In this document: one piece after another, positions 1-9,469 of the stretch | Numbering within the stretch: the stretch's first letter is position 1 | How the letters are laid out: each line of letters starts with the position of its first letter | Source: Demequina lutea | GTDB lineage: Bacteria > Actinomycetota > Actinomycetes > Actinomycetales > Demequinaceae | Length of the DNA stretch: 64,000 nucleotides | Direction: 5' to 3' | NCBI RefSeq assembly: GCF_013409005.1 | Contig: NZ_JACBZO010000001.1 | Coordinates: 1,674,001 to 1,738,000, forward strand | Program-made: the position numbers and the translations under genes | The notes under the pieces: generated by a model | Seen by the model: only the letters and a program-made list of their open reading frames with translations | What the model was told of the DNA's origin: nothing | The model's database searches: none

Positions 1-713
1 CGGAGCCTGTCCCTCGCCCGCGCGGCCACCTCGAAGTCTTCGCGCTCGGACGCCGCGACCATGGTGTCCGTCAGGTCGCGGATCAGCGGCTTCGCATCGC
101 CCGCAAGCACCTGGCACACCCGTTCCGCAAGCAACCGGTGCTCGGCTTCCCCGATCTTGCCAACACAAGGGGCCGCACACTTGTCGATATACCCCAGGAG
201 GCACGGTCGCCCCTGGCGCTCGGCCTTGTGAAACACGGCTGGCGCACACGTGCGCATCGGCAGGACGGTCAGGAGAGCATCCACGGACTCGCGAATCGCC
301 CACGCCTTGGCGTACGGCCCGAAATAGCGCACGCCCTTCTTGCGCGCTCCACGCATGACCTGCATGCGAGGAACGGCCTCGTTCATGGTGACCGCGAGGA
401 ACGGGTAGGACTTGTCGTCCTTGAAGACCACATTGAAGCGGGGGTCGTACTCCTTGATCCACGTGTGCTCAAGGACGAGCGCCTCGACCTCGTTGCGCAC
501 CACTGTCCATTCGACCGACGCGGCCGTCGTCACCATCGTTCGCGTGCGTGGATGAAGCGCGCTCAGCGGTTGAAAGTAGTTCTGCAGTCGCTGCCGGAGG
601 TTCTTGGCCTTTCCGACGTACACGACCCGGCCGTGTGCATCGCGGAAGCGATAGACGCCCGGTTGAGTGGGGATCGTCCCCTGCGCGGGGCGATAGTCGG
701 CGGGATTGGCCAC
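1..713 (-). CDS. uvrC: Excinuclease ABC subunit C (N-terminal part, runs off the window)
   Basis: UvrC makes the dual incisions around DNA lesions after UvrA/UvrB loading. About 237 codons are present. The N-terminus carries the GIY-YIG nuclease domain (residues about 15-95): PGVYRF, the [13 protein letters not shown] segment, then [15 protein letters not shown] and KDDKSYPF. A Cys-containing stretch ([14 protein letters not shown]) follows, and the start of a UVR-like segment ([12 protein letters not shown]) lies at the window edge. The chosen GTG start lies 9 nt beyond the uvrA stop. It has no clear Shine-Dalgarno, but a TAGGCT -10 hexamer sits exactly 6 nt upstream, so a leaderless transcript of its own is possible besides readthrough from uvrA. 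The C-terminal half, with the RNase H-like nuclease and HhH domains, lies outside the window. Confidence 0.95.
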   Translation of the reverse strand, partial: MANPADYRPAQGTIPTQPGVYRFRDAHGRVVYVGKAKNLRQRLQNYFQPLSALHPRTRTMVTTAASVEWTVVRNEVEALVLEHTWIKEYDPRFNVVFKDDKSYPFLAVTMNEAVPRMQVMRGARKKGVRYFGPYAKAWAIRESVDALLTVLPMRTCAPAVFHKAERQGRPCLLGYIDKCAAPCVGKIGEAEHRLLAERVCQVLAGDAKPLIRDLTDTMVAASEREDFEVAARARDRL

Positions 714-719
714 GACGTC

Positions 720-725
720 AGCCTA
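720..725 (-). promoter_or_regulatory. Candidate -10 box of uvrC, overlapping the uvrA stop codon
   Basis: On the minus strand TAGGCT lies 6 nt before the uvrC GTG. Its first three bases are the TAG stop codon of uvrA. The spacing matches the leaderless pattern seen at other genes here. No experimental support is available. Confidence 0.45.
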
Positions 726-3575
726 GGCCGGGGCCGCCGCGGCCAGTTGCGCCCGGAGGAGATCAGCGAGGAACACGCCGGTGAAACTATCGGGGTGCTC
801 CGCGATGTCTTCTGGCGTGCCTTCGGCGACCACAAGTCCGCCGCCGGATCCCCCTTCAGGCCCCATATCGATCACCCAGTCTGCCGACTTGATGACGTCG
901 AGATTGTGCTCGATCACAATCACCGTGTTGCCCTTGTCGACCAGTCCCTCGAGAACGCCAAGAAGCTTCCTCACGTCCTCAAAGTGCAAGCCCGTAGTCG
1001 GCTCATCGAGAACATAAATGGTGCGGCCCGTCGATCGGCGTTGCAGCTCGGACGAGAGTTTGACGCGCTGCGCCTCGCCGCCCGACAGGGTCGGCGCCGG
1101 TTGGCCGAGCCTGACGTAACCCAAACCCACCTCGACGAGCGTCGTGAGGTGTCTGGATATCGCTGGGATGGCCTCGAAGAACTCGGACGCCTCCTCGATC
1201 GGCATGTTGAGTACGTCCGCGACGCTCTTGCCCTTGAAGTGGACCTCGAGGGTTTCCCGGTTGTATCGGTCTCCCTTGCATACCTCGCAAGGGACATAAA
1301 CATCGGGAAGGAAGTTCATTTCGATCTTGAGCGTGCCGTCGCCGTGACATGACTCGCAGCGACCGCCCTTGACGTTGAACGAGAACCGGCCGGGGCCGTA
1401 CCCACGCATCTTCGCCTCCTGGGTCTCCGAAAACAGTTTCCGCACCTTGTCCCACACGCCCGTGTAGGTCGCGGGGTTCGATCGCGGTGTGCGCCCAATG
1501 GGCCCTTGGTCAACGTGGACGATCTTGTCGAGCTGAGCCGTGCCGTCGATGCGGGTATGGCGACCCGGAACTTGACGCGCGCGGTTGAGTTCGTTTGCGA
1601 GAGCCGTGTACAGGATCGTGTTGACCAGGGTCGACTTGCCCGAACCAGACACCCCCGTCACTGCGGTGAACACGCCCAGCGGGAAGGTCACGTCGATGTC
1701 CCTGAGGTTGTGCTCGCGCGCACCGACAACCGTGATTTGCCTGGAAGCGTCGATCGCTCGCCGAGTCGCGGGTACCGGGATCCGCTTGCGTCCGGAAACG
1801 TACGCCCCGGTCAGGGAGCGCTCGTTGAGGAGCAGATCGGCATACGTACCCGAGTGGACCACCTCTCCCCCGTGCTCGCCTGCGCCTGGCCCGATGTCAA
1901 CGACCCAGTCTGCCGTGCGAATCGTGTCCTCGTCGTGCTCGACGACGATCAGCGTATTTCCCAAGTCGCGCAGTCGCGTCAGGGTTTCGATCAGGCGCCT
2001 GTTGTCTCGCTGATGGAGCCCGATGCTCGGCTCATCAAGCACATACAGGACGCCGACGAGGCCCGAACCAATCTGTGTGGCGAGTCGAATGCGCTGCGCT
2101 TCGCCACCCGAGAGGGTTCCGGCTGCCCGGGACAAGCTGAGATAGTCGAGGCCAACGTCCAGAAGGAACCCGAGGCGCGCGTCGATCTCCTTGAGGACCT
2201 GCACAGAGATGTGGCGGGAGCGCTCGTCCCACTCGACGCCTCCCAGGAACGAGCGTGCCTCGCGGATGGACATCTCGCAGAGCTCGGCGATCGATGAACC
2301 GCCCACGGTGACGGCAAGAACCTCGGGCTTGAGGCGCGCGCCCTTGCACACCGGGCACGGGATCTCGCGCATGTACTGCTCGTACTTGTCTCGCGAGTAG
2401 TCCGATTCGGTCTGGCTGTGAAGCCTCTCCAGCCAGGTGATGGCGCCTTCGAAGCCGGTCGTGTATTGCCTTTCGCGGCCATACCGGTTCTTGAACCGGA
2501 CATGAACCTCGTAGTCCTTGCCCGTCAGCAGCGAGTCCTTGACCTCTTGACTCAAGTCCTTGAAAGGCGTCGTCATCGAGAAACCCATGTCTTCGGCGAG
2601 CGCCTTCACCATGCGGCCGAAATAGTCGGACGCCATCGCCTCCCACGGCGCGATCGCACCCTCAGCAAGCGAACGAGCCGGATCCGGCACCACAAGCTCG
2701 GGATCCACCTCGAGCTGCATGCCGATGCCTGTGCACTCGGCACACGCGCCATACGGGGCGTTGAACGAGAACGTCCTTGGTTCCATCTCTTCGAGGCTGA
2801 GGACGTGGTCGTTCGGGCACGCCCTCTTCTCGGAGTATCGCCGCGAAGGGATCTCGCCTTCCACGGGATCGATGATCACGAGCCCCTCCGCGAGACGCAA
2901 AGCAGTCTCTACCGAATCCGCAAGGCGTTGACGAATGCCGTCTCTCGCTACCAACCTGTCGACCACCACCTCCACGTCGTGCTTGAGCTTCTTCTCCAGC
3001 AGCGGTGGCTCGGCCAGCTGAATCGTCTCGCCGTCCACACGGGCGCGGGCAAAGCCCTGTTGCTGCAGATCGGCAAAGAGATCGGCGTATTCGCCCTTTC
3101 TTCCCCTCACCATGGGCGCCAGCACCTGGTAGCGCGTGCCCTCTGGCAATTCCAGCACGGAGTCAACAATCTGCTGCGCGGTCTGGGATGTGATGATCTC
3201 GCCACATACGGGGCAATGCTGCACACCCACACGCGCGTACAAGAGGCGGAGGTAGTCGTATACCTCGGTGATGGTCCCCACCGTCGACCGCGGGTTGCGG
3301 TTGGTCGACTTCTGATCGATCGACACGGCGGGAGAAAGGCCCTCAATGAAGTCGACGTCTGGCTTGTCCATCTGTCCAAGAAATTGGCGCGCATAGGCGC
3401 TCAGCGACTCGACATACCGCCGTTGACCCTCCGCGAAGATCGTGTCGAATGCAAGCGAAGACTTGCCGGAGCCTGACAGACCGGAAAACACGATGAGCGC
3501 GTCACGAGGGAGCTCGAGATCAATGCCCTTGAGGTTATGCTCGCGCGCACCCCTCACCACCAACTTGTCGTTCAC
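723..3575 (-). CDS. uvrA: Excinuclease ABC subunit A (UvrA)
   Basis: UvrA is the damage-sensing ATPase of nucleotide excision repair and hands damaged DNA to UvrB. At 950 aa it has the usual length. It has two ABC modules: the first Walker A is [10 protein letters not shown] near residue 32 and the second is [10 protein letters not shown] near 640, each with an LSGGEAQR signature and a C-terminal [10 protein letters not shown]. The second zinc module is canonical (CESC then CEVC). The first is degenerate: CPNDH replaces the enterobacterial CPxC, while the distal CAEC is kept. The GTG start has a TAGGGT -10 box 6 nt upstream and a perfect LexA box over the -35 region, so SOS control is predicted. 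uvrC follows 9 nt downstream. Confidence 0.97.
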   Translation of the reverse strand: MNDKLVVRGAREHNLKGIDLELPRDALIVFSGLSGSGKSSLAFDTIFAEGQRRYVESLSAYARQFLGQMDKPDVDFIEGLSPAVSIDQKSTNRNPRSTVGTITEVYDYLRLLYARVGVQHCPVCGEIITSQTAQQIVDSVLELPEGTRYQVLAPMVRGRKGEYADLFADLQQQGFARARVDGETIQLAEPPLLEKKLKHDVEVVVDRLVARDGIRQRLADSVETALRLAEGLVIIDPVEGEIPSRRYSEKRACPNDHVLSLEEMEPRTFSFNAPYGACAECTGIGMQLEVDPELVVPDPARSLAEGAIAPWEAMASDYFGRMVKALAEDMGFSMTTPFKDLSQEVKDSLLTGKDYEVHVRFKNRYGRERQYTTGFEGAITWLERLHSQTESDYSRDKYEQYMREIPCPVCKGARLKPEVLAVTVGGSSIAELCEMSIREARSFLGGVEWDERSRHISVQVLKEIDARLGFLLDVGLDYLSLSRAAGTLSGGEAQRIRLATQIGSGLVGVLYVLDEPSIGLHQRDNRRLIETLTRLRDLGNTLIVVEHDEDTIRTADWVVDIGPGAGEHGGEVVHSGTYADLLLNERSLTGAYVSGRKRIPVPATRRAIDASRQITVVGAREHNLRDIDVTFPLGVFTAVTGVSGSGKSTLVNTILYTALANELNRARQVPGRHTRIDGTAQLDKIVHVDQGPIGRTPRSNPATYTGVWDKVRKLFSETQEAKMRGYGPGRFSFNVKGGRCESCHGDGTLKIEMNFLPDVYVPCEVCKGDRYNRETLEVHFKGKSVADVLNMPIEEASEFFEAIPAISRHLTTLVEVGLGYVRLGQPAPTLSGGEAQRVKLSSELQRRSTGRTIYVLDEPTTGLHFEDVRKLLGVLEGLVDKGNTVIVIEHNLDVIKSADWVIDMGPEGGSGGGLVVAEGTPEDIAEHPDSFTGVFLADLLRAQLAAAAPA

Positions 3576-3581
3576 ACAACC

Positions 3582-3587
3582 ACCCTA
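3582..3587 (-). promoter_or_regulatory. uvrA -10 box (leaderless type)
   Basis: TAGGGT on the minus strand lies 6 nt before the uvrA GTG. The -35 region expected about 17 nt upstream falls inside the LexA box at 3599-3614. Confidence 0.5.
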
Positions 3588-3598
3588 CGTGATGCAAG

Positions 3599-3614
3599 TC
3601 GAACGTGTGTTCGA
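3599..3614. promoter_or_regulatory. LexA/SOS box of the uvrA promoter
   Basis: The 16-mer TCGAAC-GTGT-GTTCGA exactly matches the actinobacterial LexA consensus TCGAAC-N4-GTTCGA. It lies 23 nt upstream of the uvrA start and covers its expected -35 element, the position needed for repression. It also lies 71 nt upstream of the divergent YciI-like gene, which might share the control. Confidence 0.88.
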
Positions 3615-3685
3615 ATCACCATGTCTTTACAATACGGGACAACAGTCACGAGCCCAAGGCTGTTCCTACCGCGCAGAATGGTCTC

Positions 3686-4009
3686 ATGTCTCTATGGATT
3701 ATCGAGTACACGTATGACAAGCGGGAGGCACTGCGCGCCTCGCTGCTCGACGACCACTCTTGGTATCTGGCTGGACTCGCCGATGCGGGGGCGATGATCG
3801 CCTTCGGTCCTTGCGAGGACGGCAACGGCGAACTACTGATCGCATCGGGTTCAAGCAGAGCACACGTCGAGGATTTGGTCTCCGGCGACCCGTATGTCTG
3901 CGTCGGAGCGGTCAAGGAAATGCGTATTCGACGCTGGGAGGGCCGCCTCTTCCCCTCGTGGCAGGCGAGCAGGATCCTCTCCGAGGAGCCTCAAGACGGG
4001 CCGTCCTAG
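3686..4009 (+). CDS. YciI family protein
   Basis: A 107-aa protein of the YciI (ferredoxin-like fold) family. These are small alpha/beta proteins of poorly defined, possibly enzymatic, role. Visible features are the N-terminal strand WIIEYTYDK, an HSWYLAGLADAGAMIAFGP segment with the family His and Gly positions, and the EDLVSGDPYVCVGAVKEMRIRRW region where YciI proteins carry the conserved DPY/F motif. The ATG is the first one followed by family-like sequence. A weak CAGAAT -10-like hexamer lies 6 nt upstream. The gene is divergent from uvrA across the LexA box and convergent with terC, sharing a CTAG at the two stop codons. The substrate cannot be inferred. Confidence 0.85.
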   Translation: MSLWIIEYTYDKREALRASLLDDHSWYLAGLADAGAMIAFGPCEDGNGELLIASGSSRAHVEDLVSGDPYVCVGAVKEMRIRRWEGRLFPSWQASRILSEEPQDGPS

Positions 4010-5016
4010 TCACATTCTTCCGCGGCCGGCATGGCGGCCTCCGATCCTCGGGTAGCAATGACACTCGCCGCTCCGGCACCACCGATGGCGAACACAATGA
4101 CCACCAAGGAAAGCCAGGTGGGGATCTCGGGGGCCCACTCCACGCCTTGTCCTCCATTGATGAATGGCAACGAGTTCGCGTGGAGTGCCTCGAAAATGAG
4201 TTTCACGGCGATGAACGCGAGAACGATCGAAAGCCCATACGACAGGTACCTGAGGCGCCTGAGCAACCCCTCGACCACAAAGAAGAGTTGGCGCAGACCC
4301 ATGAGCGCGAAGGCATTCGTCGCGAAGACAAGGTAGGGGTCTTTGGTGAGGCCGAAGATCGCGGGGATCGAATCGAGCGCGAACAGCACGTCTGTGGAAC
4401 CGATGGCGATCATGACGAGCAGCATCGGCGTGACCAACCGACGGCCACCCTCTCGCACGGTCACGGCCCCATCCCGATAGTTCTCCGTCGCGGGAACAAG
4501 TCGCTTCACGACTCTCATGAGCCGGTTCTCTCGATACTCCACATCTCCCTCCTCAGCCCCTCCTTCGCGAGCCACGGAGAACGCGGTCCACAGCAAGAAA
4601 GCGCCAAAGAGGTAGAACACCGCGGAGAATGCGGAGAGCGCCACCGCACCCACGGCGATGAATATTCCCCTCAATACCAAGGCAAGGACGACCCCGACGA
4701 GCAGGACGCGCTGCCGATACACAGCCGGGACCGCGAAGCGGCCAAGGATGACCAGAAAGACGAAGAGGTTGTCGACGGAGAGAGACCACTCGGTGAGGTA
4801 ACCGGCGAAGAAGGCATCGGGCCCATCGAGGTTGGGCGACCGCCACCAGAGCATCGAGATGCCAAAGAGGCAAGCGAGGCCCACGTAGAACAGGGTCCAC
4901 CGGACCGATTCGTTGAAGGTGGGCTCATGCGGACGGCGAACGACCACCACAAAGTCGAACGCCACGACAACCAGCACCCCAACCAGGGTGATTGCCCATA
5001 CGGTCGCTGAGGTCAC
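4006..5016 (-). CDS. TerC/Alx family integral membrane protein
   Basis: A 336-aa polytopic membrane protein of the TerC family, linked to tellurite resistance and, for Alx/YkoY-type members, to manganese export. It has about nine hydrophobic segments. The family signatures are visible: EWSLSVDNLFVFLVIL near residue 75 and IGSTDVLFALDSIPAIFGLT near 205, each with the acidic residues proposed to bind metal in the membrane, plus the NAFALMGLRQLFF segment. The start is set at the GTG at 5016 because a TAGGAT -10 box lies exactly 6 nt upstream. A GTG two codons earlier is the alternative. The gene lies 25 nt downstream of uvrB. No yybP-ykoY-type leader fits in that gap. Confidence 0.9.
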   Translation of the reverse strand: MTSATVWAITLVGVLVVVAFDFVVVVRRPHEPTFNESVRWTLFYVGLACLFGISMLWWRSPNLDGPDAFFAGYLTEWSLSVDNLFVFLVILGRFAVPAVYRQRVLLVGVVLALVLRGIFIAVGAVALSAFSAVFYLFGAFLLWTAFSVAREGGAEEGDVEYRENRLMRVVKRLVPATENYRDGAVTVREGGRRLVTPMLLVMIAIGSTDVLFALDSIPAIFGLTKDPYLVFATNAFALMGLRQLFFVVEGLLRRLRYLSYGLSIVLAFIAVKLIFEALHANSLPFINGGQGVEWAPEIPTWLSLVVIVFAIGGAGAASVIATRGSEAAMPAAEECD

Positions 5017-5041
5017 CCGCACATCCTAGGCACCGGCGGGG

Positions 5042-7105
5042 TTAGCCCGCCTCCATCATCTGCCGTAGTTCCTTCTTGAGCTCGCCTATCTCATCGCGGA
5101 GCCTGGCGGCAAGCTCGAACTGAAGCTCGCCCGCCGCCCCGCGCATTTGTGCGGTCAGACTCTCGATGAGGGTCGCGAGGTCCTGGGAGGGGCGCTGCAT
5201 TTTCGATGAATTGCCCGCGGACGGAGACGATGACCTCTGACCTTTGCGCACCTCACGCAGCGTCTCCACGGTGTCGGCCTCCTCCCGGGCGAGCATCTCG
5301 GTAATGTCACCGATGCGTTTGCGCAACGGCGTCGGATCGATTCCGTGCTCGGTGTTGTAGTCGACCTGCTTCTGCCGCCTGCGATTAGTCTCGTCGATGG
5401 CCAACGCCATCGAGTCGGTGACCCTGTCGGCATACATGTGAACCTCGCCCGAGACATTTCTCGCGGCCCGCCCAATTGTTTGAATGAGCGACGTTCCGGA
5501 GCGCAGGAACCCCTCCTTGTCGGCATCGAGAATGCTGACGAGCGACACCTCCGGCAGGTCGAGGCCCTCTCTCAGAAGGTTGATGCCCACGAGCACGTCG
5601 AAGCGCCCCATGCGCAGTTCGCGCAGGAGTTCGACCCTGCGGAGCGTGTCCACATCCGAATGCAGGTATTCGACCCGCACGTCCCGCTCGGAGAGGTACT
5701 CCGTAAGGTCCTCCGCCATCTTCTTGGTGAGCGTCGTGACCAGCACGCGCTCATTTCGCTCGACACGCAGCCTGATTTCGTGGAGAAGGTCGTCAATCTG
5801 GCCTTCGGTTGGCTTCACCACGATCTGCGGATCGACAAGTCCGGTCGGTCGAATGATCTGCTCGACAACGCCGTTTCCGCGCGCAAGCTCATACTTTCCC
5901 GGCGTCGCCGAGAGGTACACGGTCTGACCGACCCGTTCCTTGAACTCGTCAAAACGCAGTGGCCTATTGTCCATGGCGGACGGCAGACGAAAGCCGTGAT
6001 CGACAAGCGTGCGCTTGCGCGCGGCATCGCCCTCATGCATCGCGCCGATTTGGGGCACAGTCACGTGGGACTCGTCGATGACGGTGAGAAAGTCCTCGGG
6101 GAAGTAGTCGATGAGGGTATGCGGCGGCGTGCCCTGTTTGCGTTGCTCGATGTGCCGCGAGTAGTTTTCGATTCCCGAACACGTGCCGACCGAGCGCATC
6201 ATCTCGAGATCAAACGTGGTTCTCATCTTGAGGCGTTGAGCCTCGAGGAGTTTGTTCTGCTTCTCAAGCTCCTCGAGACGCTCGCCGAGTTCGATCTCAA
6301 TGGTCGAGATGGCCTTGCTCATCCGCTCCTGGCTTGCCACATAGTGCGAAGCGGGGAAGATGTGGATCATCTCCCTGCGCTCGACAATTTCGCCCGTCAA
6401 AGGGTGTAGCGCATAGAGCGCTTCGATCTCATCCCCGAACATCTCGATGCGTAGCGCGAGCTCCTCATATACGGGAATGATCTCGATGGTGTCTCCCCTC
6501 ACGCGGAACGTACCGCGAGTGAACGCGAGATCATTTCGCGCGTACTGAATCTGCACGAATTCCTTGAGCAGCGACTGCCGGGACACCACGTCGCCCACCT
6601 GGAGCGACACCATGCCCTGGATGTATTCCTCCGGCGTGCCGAGCCCGTAGATGCACGACACCGAGGACACGACGATCACGTCCCTGCGGGTCAGGAGCGA
6701 GTTCGTGGCCGAGTAACGGAGCCGCTCGACCTCCTCGTTGATCGAAGAGTCCTTCTCGATGAACGTGTCGGTCTGGGGGACGTACGCCTCGGGCTGGTAG
6801 TAGTCGTAATAGCTGACAAAATACTCGACCGCGTTGTTTGGCATGAGGTCCCTGAACTCGTTTGCCAATTGCGCGGCGAGGGTCTTGTTGTGAACCATCA
6901 CGAGCGTGGGCCGCTGGAGTCGCTCGATGAGCCACGCGGTGGTCGCCGACTTGCCGGTTCCGGTCGCGCCCAACAGGACGACGTCCCGTTCGCCGGCCAA
7001 AATCCGTGCGGCGAGGTCCTCGATCGCGCTGGGCTGGTCACCCGAGGGGATGTACGGCGAGATGACCTCGAAACGATTGTCCGCCCGCCTGAGGTCTGAA
7101 GTCAT
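5042..7105 (-). CDS. uvrB: Excinuclease ABC subunit B (UvrB)
   Basis: UvrB is the damage-verification helicase of excision repair that receives DNA from UvrA and recruits UvrC. At 687 aa it has the normal length. Motifs in order: Walker A GATGTGKS near residue 45, the beta-hairpin region with [12 protein letters not shown] near 95, the DESH Walker B box near 340, LSATPGKYE, the motif V/VI stretch [17 protein letters not shown] and QTIGRAARN, and a C-terminal UVR domain (about 645-680) that contacts UvrC. The ATG at 7105 is preferred because family similarity begins there, longer versions run into coaE, and TATCGT lies 6 nt upstream. No LexA box was seen here, unlike uvrA. Confidence 0.97.
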   Translation of the reverse strand: MTSDLRRADNRFEVISPYIPSGDQPSAIEDLAARILAGERDVVLLGATGTGKSATTAWLIERLQRPTLVMVHNKTLAAQLANEFRDLMPNNAVEYFVSYYDYYQPEAYVPQTDTFIEKDSSINEEVERLRYSATNSLLTRRDVIVVSSVSCIYGLGTPEEYIQGMVSLQVGDVVSRQSLLKEFVQIQYARNDLAFTRGTFRVRGDTIEIIPVYEELALRIEMFGDEIEALYALHPLTGEIVERREMIHIFPASHYVASQERMSKAISTIEIELGERLEELEKQNKLLEAQRLKMRTTFDLEMMRSVGTCSGIENYSRHIEQRKQGTPPHTLIDYFPEDFLTVIDESHVTVPQIGAMHEGDAARKRTLVDHGFRLPSAMDNRPLRFDEFKERVGQTVYLSATPGKYELARGNGVVEQIIRPTGLVDPQIVVKPTEGQIDDLLHEIRLRVERNERVLVTTLTKKMAEDLTEYLSERDVRVEYLHSDVDTLRRVELLRELRMGRFDVLVGINLLREGLDLPEVSLVSILDADKEGFLRSGTSLIQTIGRAARNVSGEVHMYADRVTDSMALAIDETNRRRQKQVDYNTEHGIDPTPLRKRIGDITEMLAREEADTVETLREVRKGQRSSSPSAGNSSKMQRPSQDLATLIESLTAQMRGAAGELQFELAARLRDEIGELKKELRQMMEAG

Positions 7106-7139
7106 AGCACCACGATATCTCGCGTCACCGACACGGCGG

Positions 7140-7733
7140 TCAGGAGGGGAAGTGCTCCTTCCAGAACCAGTCGACCTGGGCTCGCAGGGCGTCTGTGGTT
7201 CCTGCGCCATCGAGATGGACGTCGCACACCAAGGCACGGTCCACGTCCGTTGCCTGCGCCCCGATCCGTTGCAGGGCCTGTTCCCTCGTCATGCCCCTGG
7301 TTGATTTGAGCCTGGCCAACCGCACCCCGACCGGCGCCTCAACGCACACCACCATGTCAAAGTGACCGCCCCGGCCGGTCTCGACAAGCAACGGAATGTC
7401 GTGCACCACGACCCCAACGCCGTCATTTCGCGCTTGGCGATCGGCGGCATCGGCCGCTGCAAAGACGTAGGGGTGAATGATCTCGTTGAGCTTGTCCCTG
7501 GCGTGGTCGTCCGTGAAGACGATCGCCGCGAGGGCCGCTCGATCGAGTTGACCCGCGGTGACAATCCTGTCGCCAAACTCACCGACGATGTCGGCCAAAG
7601 CGCCGGAGCCCGGCTCAACAACACGCCTGGCCAGCACGTCGTGGTCAATCACGCGGGCGCCCAACTCGCCAAAACGGGTCGCTGCAGTCGATTTTCCAGC
7701 ACCGATGCCGCCCGTGAGCCCGATCCGTAGCAC
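7140..7733 (-). CDS. coaE: Dephospho-CoA kinase
   Basis: CoaE phosphorylates the 3'-hydroxyl of dephospho-CoA with ATP, the last step of coenzyme A synthesis, in the cytosol. At 197 aa it is a complete, single-domain enzyme. The P-loop [14 protein letters not shown] is at residues 6-19, a [13 protein letters not shown] segment at about 30-42 forms part of the substrate site, and HDIPLLVE lies near residue 115. The start is a GTG with no obvious ribosome-binding site or -10 box. The gene lies between rpsA (with a strong hairpin between them) and uvrB (34 nt downstream), so it may depend on readthrough or an unrecognised promoter. The rpsA-coaE-uvrB order is common in actinobacteria. Confidence 0.95.
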   Translation of the reverse strand: MLRIGLTGGIGAGKSTAATRFGELGARVIDHDVLARRVVEPGSGALADIVGEFGDRIVTAGQLDRAALAAIVFTDDHARDKLNEIIHPYVFAAADAADRQARNDGVGVVVHDIPLLVETGRGGHFDMVVCVEAPVGVRLARLKSTRGMTREQALQRIGAQATDVDRALVCDVHLDGAGTTDALRAQVDWFWKEHFPS

Positions 7734-7794
7734 GCGGACAGGCTGTCACGGAAACACCCGTCACGCAACACGATCCGCCGCTGTCGTCCCCGAA

Positions 7795-7836
7795 CGAGGA
7801 GGGGCCCCCGACCAACAGGTCGGGGGCCCCTCCTCG
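7795..7836 (-). terminator. rpsA terminator hairpin
   Basis: A perfect 19-bp inverted repeat (arms 7795-7813 and 7818-7836) with a 4-nt loop starts 11 nt beyond the rpsA stop. There is no long U tract, as is usual in high-GC actinobacteria. Confidence 0.85.
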
Positions 7837-7847
7837 TGAAGTGTGTT

Positions 7848-9335
7848 CTAGTTGCCCGTGAGCTTCTCGCGCAGAGCGGCAAGCCGCTCGTCGGAGGCCA
7901 ACGTGCCGCCCTCTGCCTCGGACTCTTCGTGAGACGAGTAGGAGGTGGTACCCGAGTCTTCTGCACGCGCGCGCTTGCGCTGTACGGGAGCCTCGGACTC
8001 GGCCTCGATCGCCTGAGCGTCCTGCTTGGCCACAAATGCCTTGTGTGCCTCCCAGCGCTCGTGCGCCTTGGCGTAGTCGGCCTCCCAGGCCTCGCGCTGG
8101 ACATCGAAGCCCTCGCGCCATTCCTGAGTCTCGGAGTCGAAGCCCTCGGGGTACTTGTAGTTGCCGGCCTCGTCGTACTCGGCCGTCATGCCGTACAGCG
8201 CGGGGTCGAAGTCCTCGCCTGCGGGGTCGACGCCTTCGTTTGCCTGCTTAATGGACAGCGAAATGCGGCGACGCTCGAGGTCGATGTCGATGATCTTGAC
8301 GAAGACCTCTTCGTCGGCGGCGACGACCTGCTCGGGCAACTCCACGTGGCGCACGGCCAGCTCGGAGATGTGCACGAGGCCCTCGATGCCGTCGTAGACA
8401 CGAACGAACGCGCCGAACGGAACGAGCTTGGTGACCTTACCTGGCACGATCTGACCGATCGCGTGGGTGCGTGCGTACACGGCCCACGGGTCTTCCTGCG
8501 TGGCCTTAAGCGACAGCGAGACGCGCTCGCGATCCATGTCGATGTCGAGAACCTCGACCTCGACCTCCTGGCCCACCTGGACGACCTCGTTGGGGTGGTC
8601 GATGTGCTTCCACGACAGTTCAGAGACGTGCACAAGGCCGTCAACGCCACCGAGGTCAACGAACGCGCCGAAGTTGACGATCGACGACACGACGCCCTTG
8701 CGCACCTGACCGGGGGCCAGCGCAGTCAGGAACGACGAGCGCACCTCAGACTGCGTCTGCTCAAGGAAGGCACGGCGCGACAGGACCACGTTGTTGCGGT
8801 TCTTGTCGAGCTCGATGATCTTGGCCTCGATGAGCTGGCCGATGTAGGGGCCCAGGTCGCGGACGCGACGCATCTCCACGAGCGAGGCGGGCAGGAAGCC
8901 GCGCAGGCCGATGTCGACGATGAGTCCACCCTTGACGACCTCGATGACCGTTCCGGAGACGACGCCGTCTTCTTCCTTGATCTTCTCGATCGAGCCCCAG
9001 GCACGCTCGTACTGAGCGCGCTTCTTGGACAGGATGAGGCGACCTTCCTTGTCCTCCTTGGTGAGGACGAGGGCCTCGACGGTGTCACCGACGTTCACCA
9101 CGTCGTCGGGATCGGCGTCGTGACGGATGGAGAGCTCGCGGGCAGGAATGACGCCCTCGGTCTTGTAACCGATGTCGAGCAGAACCTCGTCACGGTCGAC
9201 CTTGACGATGATGCCGGAGACAAGGTCTCCGTCGTCGAAGTTCTTGATTGTCGCGTCGACGGCGGCGAGGAAATCTTCGCTCGAGCCGATGTCGTTGAAC
9301 GCGATGGCGGTGGTCTCGGGGGTGGATACGGACAT
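7848..9335 (-). CDS. rpsA: 30S ribosomal protein S1
   Basis: S1 binds mRNA on the 30S subunit and helps initiate translation of structured messages. The product is 495 aa with four S1 OB-fold repeats (about residues 36-107, 122-193, 208-280, 293-366), each with the usual GxVxxxxxxGxxVDIG-type core and SLSxK ending. The shorter, four-repeat form is normal for actinobacteria; E. coli S1 has six. An acidic and Lys/Arg-rich tail of about 120 residues follows. The ATG at 9335 starts MSVSTPETT, the conserved beginning. Longer readings extend into non-coding leader. A GGAG lies about 14 nt upstream. Transcription ends at the 19-bp hairpin at 7795-7836. Confidence 0.97.
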   Translation of the reverse strand: MSVSTPETTAIAFNDIGSSEDFLAAVDATIKNFDDGDLVSGIIVKVDRDEVLLDIGYKTEGVIPARELSIRHDADPDDVVNVGDTVEALVLTKEDKEGRLILSKKRAQYERAWGSIEKIKEEDGVVSGTVIEVVKGGLIVDIGLRGFLPASLVEMRRVRDLGPYIGQLIEAKIIELDKNRNNVVLSRRAFLEQTQSEVRSSFLTALAPGQVRKGVVSSIVNFGAFVDLGGVDGLVHVSELSWKHIDHPNEVVQVGQEVEVEVLDIDMDRERVSLSLKATQEDPWAVYARTHAIGQIVPGKVTKLVPFGAFVRVYDGIEGLVHISELAVRHVELPEQVVAADEEVFVKIIDIDLERRRISLSIKQANEGVDPAGEDFDPALYGMTAEYDEAGNYKYPEGFDSETQEWREGFDVQREAWEADYAKAHERWEAHKAFVAKQDAQAIEAESEAPVQRKRARAEDSGTTSYSSHEESEAEGGTLASDERLAALREKLTGN

Positions 9336-9436
9336 AGAGGGAGTGACTCCGGAGTTTGATGGAAAATGGAAGGTACGCGGGCAGCAACGCATGACGCTAC
9401 AGGCCAACGGAAATCCTACCCCGGCGTGTAGCGGGC

Positions 9437-9453
9437 GCACAAACGAATTGTGC
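9437..9453 (-). terminator. Possible pfkA terminator hairpin
   Basis: A 6-bp inverted repeat (GCACAA/TTGTGC) with a 5-nt loop lies 16 nt beyond the pfkA stop. It is short and has no U tract, so the call is weak. Confidence 0.35.
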
Positions 9454-9469
9454 AGTCGTTAGCGGACTG

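Noticed and set aside
138..1352. Long open frame on the plus strand across uvrC/uvrA
   Set aside because: It is antisense to two clearly conserved genes, has no recognisable domain, and long antisense frames are common in high-GC DNA.
5017..5041. Manganese (yybP-ykoY) riboswitch upstream of terC
   Set aside because: Only 25 nt separate the terC start from uvrB, too short for that RNA.
7836..9359. 507-codon plus-strand frame opposite rpsA
   Set aside because: Its sequence is the complement of the S1 repeats; no start signal or family features. rpsA is certain.
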